A stretch of DNA of 64,000 nt from Bordetella petrii (GCF_000067205.1 NC_010170.1:3038001-3102000), one strand, 5' to 3'; shown: positions 41,832-51,033, counted from the stretch's first letter. Notes: generated by a model not told the origin, from the letters alone. Numbers and translations: made by a program.

Positions 41832-42833
41832 ATGTCGCTATCCCCGTTGTCCAGCCCGCCGGCTATGCCCATGGCGCCCGCCTCCACCAACACCGCAAGC
41901 TGTCCGCCCGCGCTGGCCGCCGGCCTGGCCGAGCTGGCCGCGCTGGTCAACCGGCATGCGGCGGCCGACGGCCTGCACCAGACCGCCATCGAGGGCCTGT
42001 CGTTCTTCCGATCGTCGCAGCCCAGCGAGCTGGCCTTCTGCGTGTACCGGCCTTCGCTGGCGCTGCTGGTGCAGGGCGCCAAACGCGTTGAAGTCGGTGA
42101 AGACGTCTACGAATATAGCGCGTCGCACTACCTGCTTACCTCGATCGACCTGCCGGTCGCCTCGCGCGTGACCCTGGCCAGCCCCGGCACGCCATACCTG
42201 TGTTTCGTACTCGACCTGGACCCGCGCGACACCGCCGGCCTGATCGCCGAAACGGGCCTGCCGCAGCCGGCCGACACCGACGCCGGGCGCGGCCTGGCGG
42301 TGGCCCAGCTCTGTCCGCCGCTGCTGGACGCCGCGCTGCGCATGGCCCGCCTGCTCGACGCACCGCAAGACATCCAGGTGCTGGCGCCACTGCTGCGGCG
42401 CGAAATCATCTACCGCCTGCTGACCGGCGCGCTGGGCGGGCGGCTGCGCCACATCGCGCGGCACGAAGGCCCCACCCACCAGGTGCGCCAGGCCATCGAA
42501 TGGCTGCAGGCCCACTTCGACCGGCCACTGCGCATCGAGCAGTTGGCGCATACCGTCAACATGAGCACCTCGTCGCTGCATCACCACTTCAAGGCAGTTA
42601 CCGCGATGAGCCCGCTGCAATACCAGAAGCAACTGCGCCTGCAGGAAGCCCGCCGCCTGCTGCTGGCTGGGCTGGCCGATGCCGGGGCGGCGGCGCGCCA
42701 GGTGGGCTACGAAAGCGCCTCGCAATTCAGCCGCGAATATAGCCGCCAGTATGGCGCGCCGCCTCGGCGCGACGTGGCGCGGCTGCGCGGCGCGTCGGCC
42801 GAGCCGCTGGCGCTGGCGACCAGCCCCGGCTAG
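41832..42833 (+). CDS. AraC family transcriptional regulator (AraC_N type)
   Basis: A 333-residue regulator with an N-terminal AraC_N domain (FCVYRPSLALLVQGAKRVEVGEDVYEYSASHYLLTSIDLPV, about 75-115, in parts) and a C-terminal double helix-turn-helix (AIEWLQAHFDRPLRIEQLAHTVNMSTSSLHHHFKAVTAMSPLQYQKQLRLQEAR region). The start at 41832 is 1 nt after the molybdenum hydroxylase stop, so it is in the same operon; in-frame ATGs at 41865 and 41871 are alternatives. It probably activates the hydroxylase operon in response to the substrate aldehyde or heterocycle. Confidence 0.88.
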   Translation: MSLSPLSSPPAMPMAPASTNTASCPPALAAGLAELAALVNRHAAADGLHQTAIEGLSFFRSSQPSELAFCVYRPSLALLVQGAKRVEVGEDVYEYSASHYLLTSIDLPVASRVTLASPGTPYLCFVLDLDPRDTAGLIAETGLPQPADTDAGRGLAVAQLCPPLLDAALRMARLLDAPQDIQVLAPLLRREIIYRLLTGALGGRLRHIARHEGPTHQVRQAIEWLQAHFDRPLRIEQLAHTVNMSTSSLHHHFKAVTAMSPLQYQKQLRLQEARRLLLAGLADAGAAARQVGYESASQFSREYSRQYGAPPRRDVARLRGASAEPLALATSPG

Positions 42834-42915
42834 CGCCCGCCCGGGCCGGCCCGGTGAACGAATCGGCGGGCCGGCTGGTCTATCATGGATGTCTGTCCTG
42901 ACTGAAGGAGCCTCC

Positions 42916-43251
42916 ATGATCCGCAAGCTGATCCCCGTCTTCCTCGCCGCCGGCCTCACTGCCTGCGCCACATCAGGAACGCAGCGCGCCTCATCCGATG
43001 CCCCGGCCGCGGGCAATGCCGGCGCGGCATCCAGCAGCGTCCCCTCTGCCGCCTGCGACGCCCAACCCGTGCAAGACCTCATCGGCAAGAAATATTCCGA
43101 ATCCGTGGCCAGCGACGCCCGCACGCGCTCGCAATCGTCCCAGTTGCGCGTCATGCGTCCGGGGCAGGTCATGACCATGGAATACAACCCCGCGCGATTG
43201 AACATCATCCTGGACGGCGGCGACGTCATCACGGCGCTGCGCTGCGGCTGA
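42916..43251 (+). CDS. Lipoprotein with I78 peptidase-inhibitor-like domain
   Basis: A 111-residue lipoprotein: the signal MIRKLIPVFLAAGLTAC ends in a lipobox with the modified Cys17, followed by a Ser/Ala-rich linker and a C-terminal I78-family domain (IGKKYSESVASDARTRS, RVMRPGQVMTMEYNPARLNIILD, ITALRCG). Members of this family resemble potato-inhibitor-I folds and may inhibit proteases in the periplasm. AAGGAG lies 7 nt before the ATG. Confidence 0.88.
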   Translation: MIRKLIPVFLAAGLTACATSGTQRASSDAPAAGNAGAASSSVPSAACDAQPVQDLIGKKYSESVASDARTRSQSSQLRVMRPGQVMTMEYNPARLNIILDGGDVITALRCG

Positions 43252-43319
43252 GCCAGACCGCCGAATTCGGGCGCAAAAGCCGGGGTGCCGCGCGCCCGCG
43301 CGCGGCCTACACTGGGGCC

Positions 43320-44045
43320 ATGACCCCTGCCAACCCGACCGCCATCGCCGACCGCCTAACCGCCCACGACTGGCCTGCGCTGGACGCCGCCCTCGACCGC
43401 GATGGATACGCGGTCATGCCCGCCCTGCTCGAACCCGTCGAATGCGCGGCGCTGGCCGACGCCTACCACGACGACGCGCGCTATCGCAGCCGCGTGGTCA
43501 TGGCGCGGCATGGCTTCGGCAGCGGCGAATACAAGTATTTCGCCTACCCCTTGCCCGCGCTCGTGGCGCAACTGCGCACCGCGCTCTACCCGCGCCTGGC
43601 GCCGCTGGCCAATCGCTGGAACGAGGCCATGGGCGTGGCGGTGCGCTATCCCGCCGACCACGCGCAGTTCCTGCGCCGCTGCCATGCCGCCGGCCAGTGC
43701 CGCCCCACGCCGCTGCTGCTGGCCTACGGGCCGGGCGACTACAACTGCCTGCACCAGGATCTCTACGGCGAGCATGTGTTTCCGCTGCAGGTCGCCATCC
43801 TGGTGTCCGAACCGCAACGCGATTTCACCGGTGGCGAGTTCGTGCTGACCACCCAGCGCCCGCGCATGCAGTCCTGCGCCGCCGTGGTGCCGCTGCGCCA
43901 GGGCGACGCCGTCGTGTTCGCCGTGCGCCATCGGCCGGTGCGCGGCGCGCGCGGCCACTATCGGGTCAACCAGCGCCACGGCGTCAGCCAGATTCGCTCG
44001 GGCCGGCGCCATACGCTGGGCATTATCTTCCATGATGCGCAGTAG
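43320..44045 (+). CDS. 2OG-Fe(II) oxygenase
   Basis: A 241-residue double-stranded beta-helix dioxygenase. The facial triad is visible as NCLHQDLYGEH (H-x-D) and RHGVSQIRSGRRHTLGIIFHDA (distal His, with the 2OG-binding Arg). It resembles the prolyl-hydroxylase-like proteins often encoded beside ada/alkB genes. Here it lies 30 bp upstream of alkB on the same strand, suggesting a joint role in the alkylation or oxidative damage response. Substrate unknown. Confidence 0.87.
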   Translation: MTPANPTAIADRLTAHDWPALDAALDRDGYAVMPALLEPVECAALADAYHDDARYRSRVVMARHGFGSGEYKYFAYPLPALVAQLRTALYPRLAPLANRWNEAMGVAVRYPADHAQFLRRCHAAGQCRPTPLLLAYGPGDYNCLHQDLYGEHVFPLQVAILVSEPQRDFTGGEFVLTTQRPRMQSCAAVVPLRQGDAVVFAVRHRPVRGARGHYRVNQRHGVSQIRSGRRHTLGIIFHDAQ

Positions 44046-44075
44046 CGCCCTGCCGCGCCCATTTCTCTCTAGCTC

Positions 44076-44726
44076 ATGAACCTGGAACTGTTCGAACCCG
44101 ATGCTATCGGCCCGACCCGCGTCGAACTGGGGCCCGCCGCCACGCTGCTACGCGGCTGGGCGCTGCCACGGGTCGATGCACTGCTGCCGGCGCTGGATGC
44201 GGTGCTTGCGGCCGCGCCGTTTCGCCACATGGAAACCCCGGGCGGGTTCCGCATGTCGGCGGCGCTGACCAATTGCGGCATGCTGGGCTGGACGTCCGAC
44301 CGCCACGGCTACCGCTATACCCGGCTGGACCCGCAAACCGGCCAGCCGTGGCCCGCCATGCCCGCGCCGTTTCTACGGCTGGCGCAGGACGCCGCCGAGG
44401 CGGCCGGCTTTGCCGGCTTCCGGCCCGATGCCTGCCTGGTGAACCGCTATGCGCCTGGCGCCCGCATGAGCCTGCACCAGGACAAGAACGAACGCGATTT
44501 CAGCGCGCCCATTGTGTCGGTGTCGCTGGGCATTGCCGCGGTATTCCTGTTCGGCGGCAGCCGGCGCGGCGATTCGGCGCGGCGCGTGCCGCTGCAGCAT
44601 GGCGACGTCGTGGTGTGGGGCGGCCCCGACCGCCTGCGCTACCACGGCGTGCTGCCGCTGAAAGACGCCACCCACCCGCGCCTGGGCGCGGCCCGCGTCA
44701 ACCTGACGTTCCGGCAGGCCGGCTGA
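44076..44726 (+). CDS. alkB: DNA oxidative demethylase AlkB
   Basis: A 216-residue 2OG-Fe(II) dioxygenase that repairs 1-methyladenine and 3-methylcytosine. The nucleotide-recognition lid has RYTRLDPQTGQPWPAMP; the metal and cofactor residues are in SLHQDKNERDFSAPIVSVSLG (His-x-Asp), RLRYHGVLPL (distal His) and RVNLTFRQ (2OG-binding Arg pair). This is the canonical AlkB pattern and length. The start at 44076 follows a 30-nt spacer from the oxygenase gene. Confidence 0.95.
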   Translation: MNLELFEPDAIGPTRVELGPAATLLRGWALPRVDALLPALDAVLAAAPFRHMETPGGFRMSAALTNCGMLGWTSDRHGYRYTRLDPQTGQPWPAMPAPFLRLAQDAAEAAGFAGFRPDACLVNRYAPGARMSLHQDKNERDFSAPIVSVSLGIAAVFLFGGSRRGDSARRVPLQHGDVVVWGGPDRLRYHGVLPLKDATHPRLGAARVNLTFRQAG

Positions 44727-44755
44727 AGCGGCCCTCAGCCGGCTTGCCCGGCCGC

Positions 44756-45589
44756 TTATTCGTGGTTGCTGTTGCGCGCCTCGGCCAAGGCTACCGTCAG
44801 GTGCATGACTTTCTTTTTCAGCGCATCGCGCTCTTCGGTCAGGGCGGCCACCAGGCGGCGCAGGCGCGCGACTTCGGCCGGGTAGTCTTCAATGGCCTCG
44901 GCCGGTGCGTCGGCCGCTGGCGGCGCGCCGGTTTCGTCGCGGCTGGCCGCCCTGGCCTGGCGAGCCTGGCGCGCCAACTCGCGCAGCGCCTTGCGGCCTT
45001 CGGCGGCGGCGGCCACCTGCTGCTGCGCCGGCAGCGATGCCACCGCGGCGGCCGCGTTAATGGAAATATCGCCGGCCTTCACCGCCCGCACCAGTTCAGG
45101 CGCGGCGGCCTTGTGGATTTTCTCGATCTGCCCCAGCGTGTTGCTGCTGACGCGCGCCGCGCGCGCCAGCGCCTGGCGGCTGAGCGCCGGCGCCGGCTCG
45201 GCGGGCTGCGCGGCCGCCTCGCCCTGGCTCGCGTCCTGCTCGGCCTGCGCCTGCTGGGCCTGCCGGCGCGCCTGCAGAATTTCTTTCTTGCGCAGCGCCA
45301 GCACGCCGCGCTGAAAGTCCGACACGCTGCGGCGGCCCAGGTGATTCTCGATCATCCACAATTTGACATCTTCAAGCGAAGCAAAGCGGGTATTCTGGAT
45401 AGTCTTGAACTCGATACCGTGCTTGCGGCACAGCTCGTAGCGGTTGTGCCCGTCAACCAGCACGTCGCCCCACAGCACCAGCGCGTCGCGGCAGCCCTCG
45501 GCCAGCAAGCTGCGCTCCAGCGCGGCATATTCATCGGCGCTGAGCGGGTCGATATAGGTTCGCAATTCTTCGTTAATCTGGATGCTCAT
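44756..45589 (-). CDS. Orphan ParB-like nuclease/partition domain protein
   Basis: A 277-residue protein. The N-terminal ParB/Srx domain (LSADEYAALERSLLAEG, VLWGDVLVDGHNRYELCRKHGIEF, about 16-60) is followed by a KorB/ParB-like helix-turn-helix region with VSSNTLGQIEKI and a C-terminal coiled coil (AEVARLRRLVAALTEERDALKKKVMHL, in parts). The ParB box II Arg-rich CTPase motif GERRxR is not present, so it is not the chromosomal ParB. No parA or parS cluster is nearby. It resembles plasmid or mobile-element replication/partition proteins found singly in Bordetella chromosomes. Role unknown. Confidence 0.8.
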   Translation of the reverse strand: MSIQINEELRTYIDPLSADEYAALERSLLAEGCRDALVLWGDVLVDGHNRYELCRKHGIEFKTIQNTRFASLEDVKLWMIENHLGRRSVSDFQRGVLALRKKEILQARRQAQQAQAEQDASQGEAAAQPAEPAPALSRQALARAARVSSNTLGQIEKIHKAAAPELVRAVKAGDISINAAAAVASLPAQQQVAAAAEGRKALRELARQARQARAASRDETGAPPAADAPAEAIEDYPAEVARLRRLVAALTEERDALKKKVMHLTVALAEARNSNHE

Positions 45590-45690
45590 CGTGACGCTTC
45601 ATCGGTAGTTTCATCGGCGCGACCGCCATTACAACACCCGGCGCGCACTGCCGGCCAGCCAGGCCAGCCGCCCGCCTCAGGAGAACCATC

Positions 45691-46110
45691 ATGCCCCAGC
45701 TCTGCGCCTACCTGACCTTCGACGGCAACTGCGCCGAAGCCATGCGCTTCTACGAGCGCACACTGACCGGCCGCATCGAAGCCATGCTGACCTACGCCGA
45801 AGCGCCGGACGGCGGCGGAGCGCCGCCCGAGATGCGGGACCGCATCATGCACGCCCGCCTCAGCCTCGACGGCCAGACGCTCATGGCATCCGACGCCGCG
45901 GGCCACCAGCCCTACCAGGGCCAGCAAGGCGTCTCGCTGGCCCTGGTGTTTCCCACGGTGTCCGACGCAACCCGCATTTTCAATGCGCTGGCCGAAGGCG
46001 GCACTGTCACCATGCCGCTACAGAAAACCTTCTGGGCCGAGGCCTTTGGCGCGCTCACCGACCGCTACGGCACCTCGTGGCTGATCAACGGCGGCCAGAC
46101 GGCCGGCTGA
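45691..46110 (+). CDS. PhnB-like VOC family protein
   Basis: A 139-residue VOC protein of the PhnB/3-demethylubiquinone-9 methyltransferase-like group. It opens CAYLTFDGNCAEAMRFYERTL, has HARLSLDGQTLMASDA in the middle and ends FWAEAFGALTDRYGTSWLING, the family's hallmark C-terminus. Function of this class is not settled. It is followed 27 nt later by an MFS exporter gene on the same strand, suggesting detoxification. Confidence 0.88.
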   Translation: MPQLCAYLTFDGNCAEAMRFYERTLTGRIEAMLTYAEAPDGGGAPPEMRDRIMHARLSLDGQTLMASDAAGHQPYQGQQGVSLALVFPTVSDATRIFNALAEGGTVTMPLQKTFWAEAFGALTDRYGTSWLINGGQTAG

Positions 46111-46137
46111 TCCCTCTATTTGCTTACGGAGCCCTGC

Positions 46138-47598
46138 ATGCAGCATCCGCTCACCGACAGGCAACGCTGGCTGGCACTGATGGTGCTGTGCCTGGGCGTG
46201 CTGATGATCGTTCTGGACACCACTATCGTCAACGTCGCGCTGCCGTCCATTCGCGCCGACCTGCAGTTTTCGGAAACCGCGCTGGTATGGGTCGTGAACG
46301 CCTATATGCTGACCTTCGGCGGCTTTCTGTTGCTGGGCGGCCGGCTGGGCGACCTGTACGGCCCGCGCCGCGTATTCCTGGCGGGGCTGACCCTGTTCAC
46401 CGCGGCCTCGCTGGCCTGTGGCGTGGCGGGCAGCCAGCAGTTGCTGGTGGCCGCGCGCGCCGTGCAAGGCCTGGGCGGCGCCGTGGTGTCGGCGGTGTCG
46501 TTGTCGCTCATCATGAACCTCTTTTCCGAGCCGGCCGAGCGCGCCCGCGCCATGGGCGTATACGGCTTCGTGTGCGCCGGCGGCGGCAGTGTGGGCGTGC
46601 TGCTGGGCGGGGTGCTGACCAGCGCCTTGAGCTGGCACTGGATCTTCCTGGTGAACCTGCCCATTGGCGCCGCCGTGTCCGGCCTGTGCATGCTGTTGCT
46701 TCCAGGCGGACGCGCCGCCGGCGGCGAGGCCCGGCTCGACGTGGCGGGCGCGGTCAGCGTAACGCTATCGCTGATGCTGGCGGTATACGCGGTGGTCAAC
46801 GGCAACGAGGCCGGCTGGACCTCAACGCATACCATCGGCCTGCTGGCCGCGAGCGCGGCGCTGCTGGCGACCTTTCTGGTGGTCGAGTCGCGCACCAGCG
46901 CGCCGCTGATGCCGCTGGGCCTGTTCCGGCTGCGCAACCTGGCCATCGCCAACGTCGTGGGCGTACTGTGGGCAGGCGCCATGTTCGCCTGGTTTTTCAT
47001 CTCGGCGCTGTACATGCAATTGGTGCTGGGCTACAGCGCCATGCAGGTGGGCCTGGCCTTCCTGCCGGGCAACCTCATCATGGCCGTCTGTTCGCTGGGC
47101 GTATCGGCCAGGCTGGTCATGCGCTTCGGCATCCGCGCGCCGCTGGCGGCCGGGCTGGCCATCGCCGCCGTGGGCCTGGCGCTGTTCGCCCAGGCGCCCA
47201 TCGACGGCCGCTTTGCCCTGCACATCCTGCCCGGCATGCTGTTGCTGGGCCTGGGCGCCGGCATCGCGTTCAACCCGCTGCTGCTGGCCGCCATGAACGA
47301 CGTGCCCGCGCACGAATCGGGTCTGGCATCCGGCGTGGTCAACACGGCCTTCATGATGGGCGGCGCGCTGGGCCTGGCCATCCTGGCCAGCCTGGCGGCG
47401 GCGCGCACCGGCATGCTGGCCGCGGCGGGCGCCGCCCTGCCCCTGGCGCTCAACGGCGGCTACCGCCTGGCATTCCTGCTGGGCGCGGCCTGTGCCGCCG
47501 CGGCCGCGGCGCTGGGCGGACTGCTGCTGCGCAACGCGAACTCCGCCGCCAGCGGTGGTACGCTACCTTCACCCGTTCATCAGGAAGACACGCCATGA
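46138..47598 (+). CDS. MFS multidrug exporter, DHA2 (EmrB/QacA) type
   Basis: A 486-residue 14-helix drug:H+ antiporter. The DHA2 signature in helix 1 is LMIVLDTTIVNVALPSIRADL, the loop 2-3 motif GGRLGDLYGPRRVFLAG is intact, and motif C (GVLLGGVLTSALSWHWIFLVNLPIG, in parts) is present. The start at 46138 has ACGGAG 6 nt upstream; the in-frame ATG at 46120 lacks one. The stop overlaps the next ATG by 4 nt, linking it to a DUF937 gene. No EmrA-type adaptor is adjacent. Confidence 0.92.
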   Translation: MQHPLTDRQRWLALMVLCLGVLMIVLDTTIVNVALPSIRADLQFSETALVWVVNAYMLTFGGFLLLGGRLGDLYGPRRVFLAGLTLFTAASLACGVAGSQQLLVAARAVQGLGGAVVSAVSLSLIMNLFSEPAERARAMGVYGFVCAGGGSVGVLLGGVLTSALSWHWIFLVNLPIGAAVSGLCMLLLPGGRAAGGEARLDVAGAVSVTLSLMLAVYAVVNGNEAGWTSTHTIGLLAASAALLATFLVVESRTSAPLMPLGLFRLRNLAIANVVGVLWAGAMFAWFFISALYMQLVLGYSAMQVGLAFLPGNLIMAVCSLGVSARLVMRFGIRAPLAAGLAIAAVGLALFAQAPIDGRFALHILPGMLLLGLGAGIAFNPLLLAAMNDVPAHESGLASGVVNTAFMMGGALGLAILASLAAARTGMLAAAGAALPLALNGGYRLAFLLGAACAAAAAALGGLLLRNANSAASGGTLPSPVHQEDTP

Positions 47599-48221
47599 AC
47601 TCTCCCGCCACGCTATCCGACGAGCTCTTCGCGCAACTGCAGGGCGCGCCGATGCAACAGCTATCACAGCAACTGGGCACCGATCCCGGCCAGACGCGCG
47701 ATGCCGTCGGCGCGGCCCTGCCCATGCTGCTGGGCACCCTGGGCCATAATGCCGCGCAGCCGCAAGGCGCCGAAGCCCTGTTCGGCGCCTTGCAGCGCGA
47801 CCACGCGGGCGCGGGCGCCGATCTCGGCGGCCTGCTCGGCTCGCTGCTGGGCGGTGCGGGCGGCGCAGGCGCTGCCCAGGCCGACGGCGGCGCCATCCTG
47901 GGCCATATTTTCGGCGACAACCAAGAGCGCGCGCAGGACAACCTGGGCCAGGCCACCGGCCTGGGCGGCGGCAACGCCGCCAGCTTGCTGAAGCTGCTGG
48001 CGCCCATTGTCATGGCCTTCCTGGCGCAGCGTATGCAGGGCGGCGGCATGGACGCCGGCAGCCTGAGCGCCACGCTCGGCCAGGAGCGCGACGCCGCCCG
48101 CCAGCAGGGCGGCCTGGGCGGCGGGCTGCTGGGTTCGCTGCTCGACCAGGACGGTGACGGCCAGGTCGGCCTGGGCGATCTGCTCAAGATAGGCGGCGGC
48201 CTGCTCAACGGCCGCCGGTAG
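47595..48221 (+). CDS. DUF937 (YidB-like) protein with EF-hand-like loop
   Basis: A 208-residue Gly/Ala-rich protein of the DUF937 family (LLGTLGHNAAQPQGAEALFGAL repeated pattern, GGAILGHIFGDNQERAQDNLGQATGL, LLKLLAPIVMAFL). Near the C-terminus the loop DQDGDGQVGLGDLL has the spacing of a calcium-binding EF-hand/dockerin loop (D-x-D-G-D-G-x-V-x-x-x-D). No signal peptide is seen. It overlaps the upstream exporter gene by ATGA. Function unknown; other members include E. coli YidB. Confidence 0.85.
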   Translation: MNSPATLSDELFAQLQGAPMQQLSQQLGTDPGQTRDAVGAALPMLLGTLGHNAAQPQGAEALFGALQRDHAGAGADLGGLLGSLLGGAGGAGAAQADGGAILGHIFGDNQERAQDNLGQATGLGGGNAASLLKLLAPIVMAFLAQRMQGGGMDAGSLSATLGQERDAARQQGGLGGGLLGSLLDQDGDGQVGLGDLLKIGGGLLNGRR

Positions 48222-48328
48222 AGGCGCCTGTCGCGACAGCGTCGCGCCCACCACGCGTCGCACGACCCTGCGCAAATACAACGCGAAGGCGCCTGAGCAT
48301 CGCCACGGGCGCCTGGAAGCGATAATAG

Positions 48329-50041
48329 TCAGGCCGCCGGCGCCTTGCCCTCCAGGCCGTGGTCCAGGTGCGCCGGGCCCGGGCTGGCCGGTTCCGGGGC
48401 GCGGGTGGCGCCGCAAGCCGCCAGCGCCTGCCCCAAGGTGTCGAACAGCGCATCCTCGCCCACCAGATCAGCGATTCCCGCCTTGTGCAGCTTTCCGCGC
48501 ACGCGCGCATTGGCCTCGGCCAGCAGCACCCGCACGCCGCGCCGGTGCAGGCGCCCGATGACGTCTTCCAGCATCTGCAACCCCGTCGCATCCATGAACG
48601 GCACCCGGCGCAGGCGGATCACCAGCACGCGCGGGTCGGTGCGGGTACTGGCCAGCGCCTGCTCGAAGTTCTCGACCGCGGCGAAGAACAAGGGGCCGTC
48701 GACCGTGTACACCAGCACGTCGTCGGGCAACTGGGCTATGCCGCTGGCGGCCAGTTCCTGGCGCAGCTCGGCGCCTTCAATGGGCTGCACACCCACGCTG
48801 GAAGCCATGCGGCGCAGGAAATGCAGCGTTGCCAGTATTACGCCGATGTTCACCGCCACCACCAGGTCGGCAAAGACCGTCAGCAGGAACGTCACCAGCA
48901 GGATGACCACGTCGGCGCGCGGCGCGCGGCGCAGCATCTTGACCACGTGCCGCACATCGCTCATGTTCCACGCCACCATGAACAGGATCGCCGCCAGCAC
49001 CGCCAGCGGCACGTTCTCGGCCAGCGGCGCCAGCAGCACCACGATGGCCAGCAGCGTCGCCGCGTGCACCATGCCCGCCAGGGGGCTGGTGCCGCCATTG
49101 CGGATATTGGTGGCGGTGCGCGCAATAGCCCCCGTGGCCGCGATGCCGCCGAACAATGGCGCGGCGATATTGGCGATGCCCTGACCGATCAGTTCCTGGT
49201 TGGACTGGTGGCGCGTGCCCGCCATGCCGTCGGCCACCACGGCCGACAACAGTGATTCAATGGCCCCCAGCATGGCGATGGCGAAGGCGGGTCCGATCAG
49301 TTCAATAACGCGCGACAGCGTGACATCCGGCCATTGCCACGTAGGCAACCCCTGCGGCACGCCCCCGAAAGCCGAGCCGATGGTGGCCACGCCGTCGAAG
49401 TGGAACATCGCCTGCAAGGCCGTCGCCACGACCAGGGCCACCAACGGCCCGGGCACCCGGCGCAGGTAAGGCACCCGCGCCGTGCCGATCAGCAGCGCCA
49501 GGCTGAGCACGGCCAGACCCGTGGTAGCCGCATGCAGGTGCGGCAGGGCCTGCAGCAATTGCCAGAGCTTCTCGTGGAAATGGGCGCCCGTCACGCCGGG
49601 CAGGCCGAAGAAGTCTTTCCACTGCCCTACCCAGATGATCACGCCTATACCCGCGGTGAAGCCCGCGATCACCGGCGCGGGAATGAACTTGATGACCGCG
49701 CCCATGCGCCCCACGCCCAGCAGCACCAGGATGACGCCCGCCATCAGCGTGGCGATCTGCAGCCCGGCCACGCCGTGCTCGGCCACGATCCCGGCCAGGA
49801 TGACGATGAACGCGCCGGTCGGGCCGGCGATCTGCAGCCGGCTGCCGCCGAACATCGCCACCAGCAGCCCCGCCACGATCGAGGTGTACAACCCCTGCTC
49901 GGGCTTGACCCCCGAGGCGATGGCGAACGCCATGGCCAGCGGCAGCGCCACCACCCCCACAATGACCCCTGACACAATATTGGGCAGCCAGTGCCGCCGT
50001 TGAAACAGCCCGGCCCGTTGGGCCTCGAGCAGCGCAATCAC
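48329..50041 (-). CDS. SulP family anion transporter with STAS domain
   Basis: A 570-residue SLC26/SulP transporter. The membrane part (about residues 1-410) has the opening LPNIVSGVIVGVVALPLAMAFAIASGVKPEQGLY and the core motif GPTGAFIVIL; the C-terminal STAS domain (about 435-545) has LVIRLRRVPFMDATGLQMLEDVI with the potential phospho-acceptor region. It transports sulfate, dicarboxylate or bicarbonate; the substrate cannot be chosen from sequence. It follows a zinc transporter gene after 26 nt on the same strand. Its 70-residue tail after STAS is Ala/Pro-rich. Confidence 0.93.
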   Translation of the reverse strand: MIALLEAQRAGLFQRRHWLPNIVSGVIVGVVALPLAMAFAIASGVKPEQGLYTSIVAGLLVAMFGGSRLQIAGPTGAFIVILAGIVAEHGVAGLQIATLMAGVILVLLGVGRMGAVIKFIPAPVIAGFTAGIGVIIWVGQWKDFFGLPGVTGAHFHEKLWQLLQALPHLHAATTGLAVLSLALLIGTARVPYLRRVPGPLVALVVATALQAMFHFDGVATIGSAFGGVPQGLPTWQWPDVTLSRVIELIGPAFAIAMLGAIESLLSAVVADGMAGTRHQSNQELIGQGIANIAAPLFGGIAATGAIARTATNIRNGGTSPLAGMVHAATLLAIVVLLAPLAENVPLAVLAAILFMVAWNMSDVRHVVKMLRRAPRADVVILLVTFLLTVFADLVVAVNIGVILATLHFLRRMASSVGVQPIEGAELRQELAASGIAQLPDDVLVYTVDGPLFFAAVENFEQALASTRTDPRVLVIRLRRVPFMDATGLQMLEDVIGRLHRRGVRVLLAEANARVRGKLHKAGIADLVGEDALFDTLGQALAACGATRAPEPASPGPAHLDHGLEGKAPAA

Positions 50042-50067
50042 GATCGACCTCGCGAAAAAAAGAAACC

Positions 50068-50997
50068 TTATCCCAGCGCGGTGTCCAGGAACATCATCAC
50101 CGCGAAGCCGGCCATCAGGCCGACCGTGGCCGGCGTCTGGTGGCCGTTGCGGTGGGTTTCCGGAATGACTTCATGCGACACCACGAAAATCATCGCGCCG
50201 GCGGCCAGGCCCAGGCTGACCGGATAGGCCAGCGCCAGGCCGCTGGACATGCCCAGCCCCACCAGCGCCCCCAGCGGTTCCATCAGGCCCGAGCCCACCG
50301 CCACCAGCGCCGCGCGCAGCGGCGTCAGGCCGGTGGCCCGCAGCGCCATCGCCACGGCCAGGCCTTCTGGAATGTCCTGGATGGCAATGGCCGAAGTCAG
50401 GGGAATGCCGACCTGCATGTCGCCGTTGGCAAAGCCCACGCCAATGGCCATGCCTTCGGGCAGGTTGTGCAAGGTAATGGCCAGCACGAACAGCCACACC
50501 CGGTTGACGCGCTCGGCCTGCGGACCGCATGGTCCGGTGCTGTCGTGCTCGTGTGGCGTGAAGACGTCCAGGCCCAGCATCAGCAGCACGCCGAGCGCCA
50601 GCCCCAGCACCACCACGCCGGCGGCCATGGGACCGTCGCCAACCAGGCCGCGCGCGGCCTGCAGGCCGGGTAGGATCAGCGAAAAAGCGCTCGCCGCCAG
50701 CATCATGCCGGCCGCGAAACCCAGCATGATGTCCTGGGTGCGCGCATGGATGGTGCGCATGCCGATGGCAGCCAGCGCGCCCGCCGCCGTCGCGCCGAAG
50801 CCGGCCAGGCCGCCCACGAAGGCATAGCGGACGTAACTGCCTTCGACACCGGTCAGACCCTGGTACAGGCCCGAGGCCAGCAGCCACAGCACGGCCAGCG
50901 TCGCCGCCCCCAGGCCCAGGGTAACCAGCGGACGCGCCTGCGCCTGGGCCAGCCAGGCGGCGCGCCAGTCGTGGGCAACCGTGTCGGTGTGATTCAT
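50068..50997 (-). CDS. zipB: ZIP family metal transporter (BbZIP-like)
   Basis: A 309-residue eight-helix ZIP transporter very like the B. bronchiseptica ZIP of known structure, including the MLGFAAGMMLAASAFSLILPGL helix 2 region and the conserved tail HEVIPETHRNGH to MMFLDTALG. Binuclear metal-site residues are present: Met in the GMMLAAS helix, ITLHNLPEGMAIG (His, Glu), AIQDIPEGLAVA (Gln, Asp, Glu) and LMEPLGALVG (Glu). It imports Zn(II) or Cd(II) by an elevator-type mechanism. The His-containing loop TPHEHDSTG is the variable cytoplasmic segment. Comparison with BbZIP is from memory. Confidence 0.93.
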   Translation of the reverse strand: MNHTDTVAHDWRAAWLAQAQARPLVTLGLGAATLAVLWLLASGLYQGLTGVEGSYVRYAFVGGLAGFGATAAGALAAIGMRTIHARTQDIMLGFAAGMMLAASAFSLILPGLQAARGLVGDGPMAAGVVVLGLALGVLLMLGLDVFTPHEHDSTGPCGPQAERVNRVWLFVLAITLHNLPEGMAIGVGFANGDMQVGIPLTSAIAIQDIPEGLAVAMALRATGLTPLRAALVAVGSGLMEPLGALVGLGMSSGLALAYPVSLGLAAGAMIFVVSHEVIPETHRNGHQTPATVGLMAGFAVMMFLDTALG

Positions 50998-51033
50998 GGC
51001 GGTGCGGGGTCGGTAACTCGAACAAACAGCAGT

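Noticed and set aside
39160..42171. A 1003-codon open frame on the plus strand and a 918-codon frame on the minus strand over the molybdenum hydroxylase genes
   Set aside because: Both are out-of-frame shadows with Arg/Gly/Ala/His-rich composition and no domains, caused by the very high GC content; the true genes in the other frame have clear cofactor motifs.
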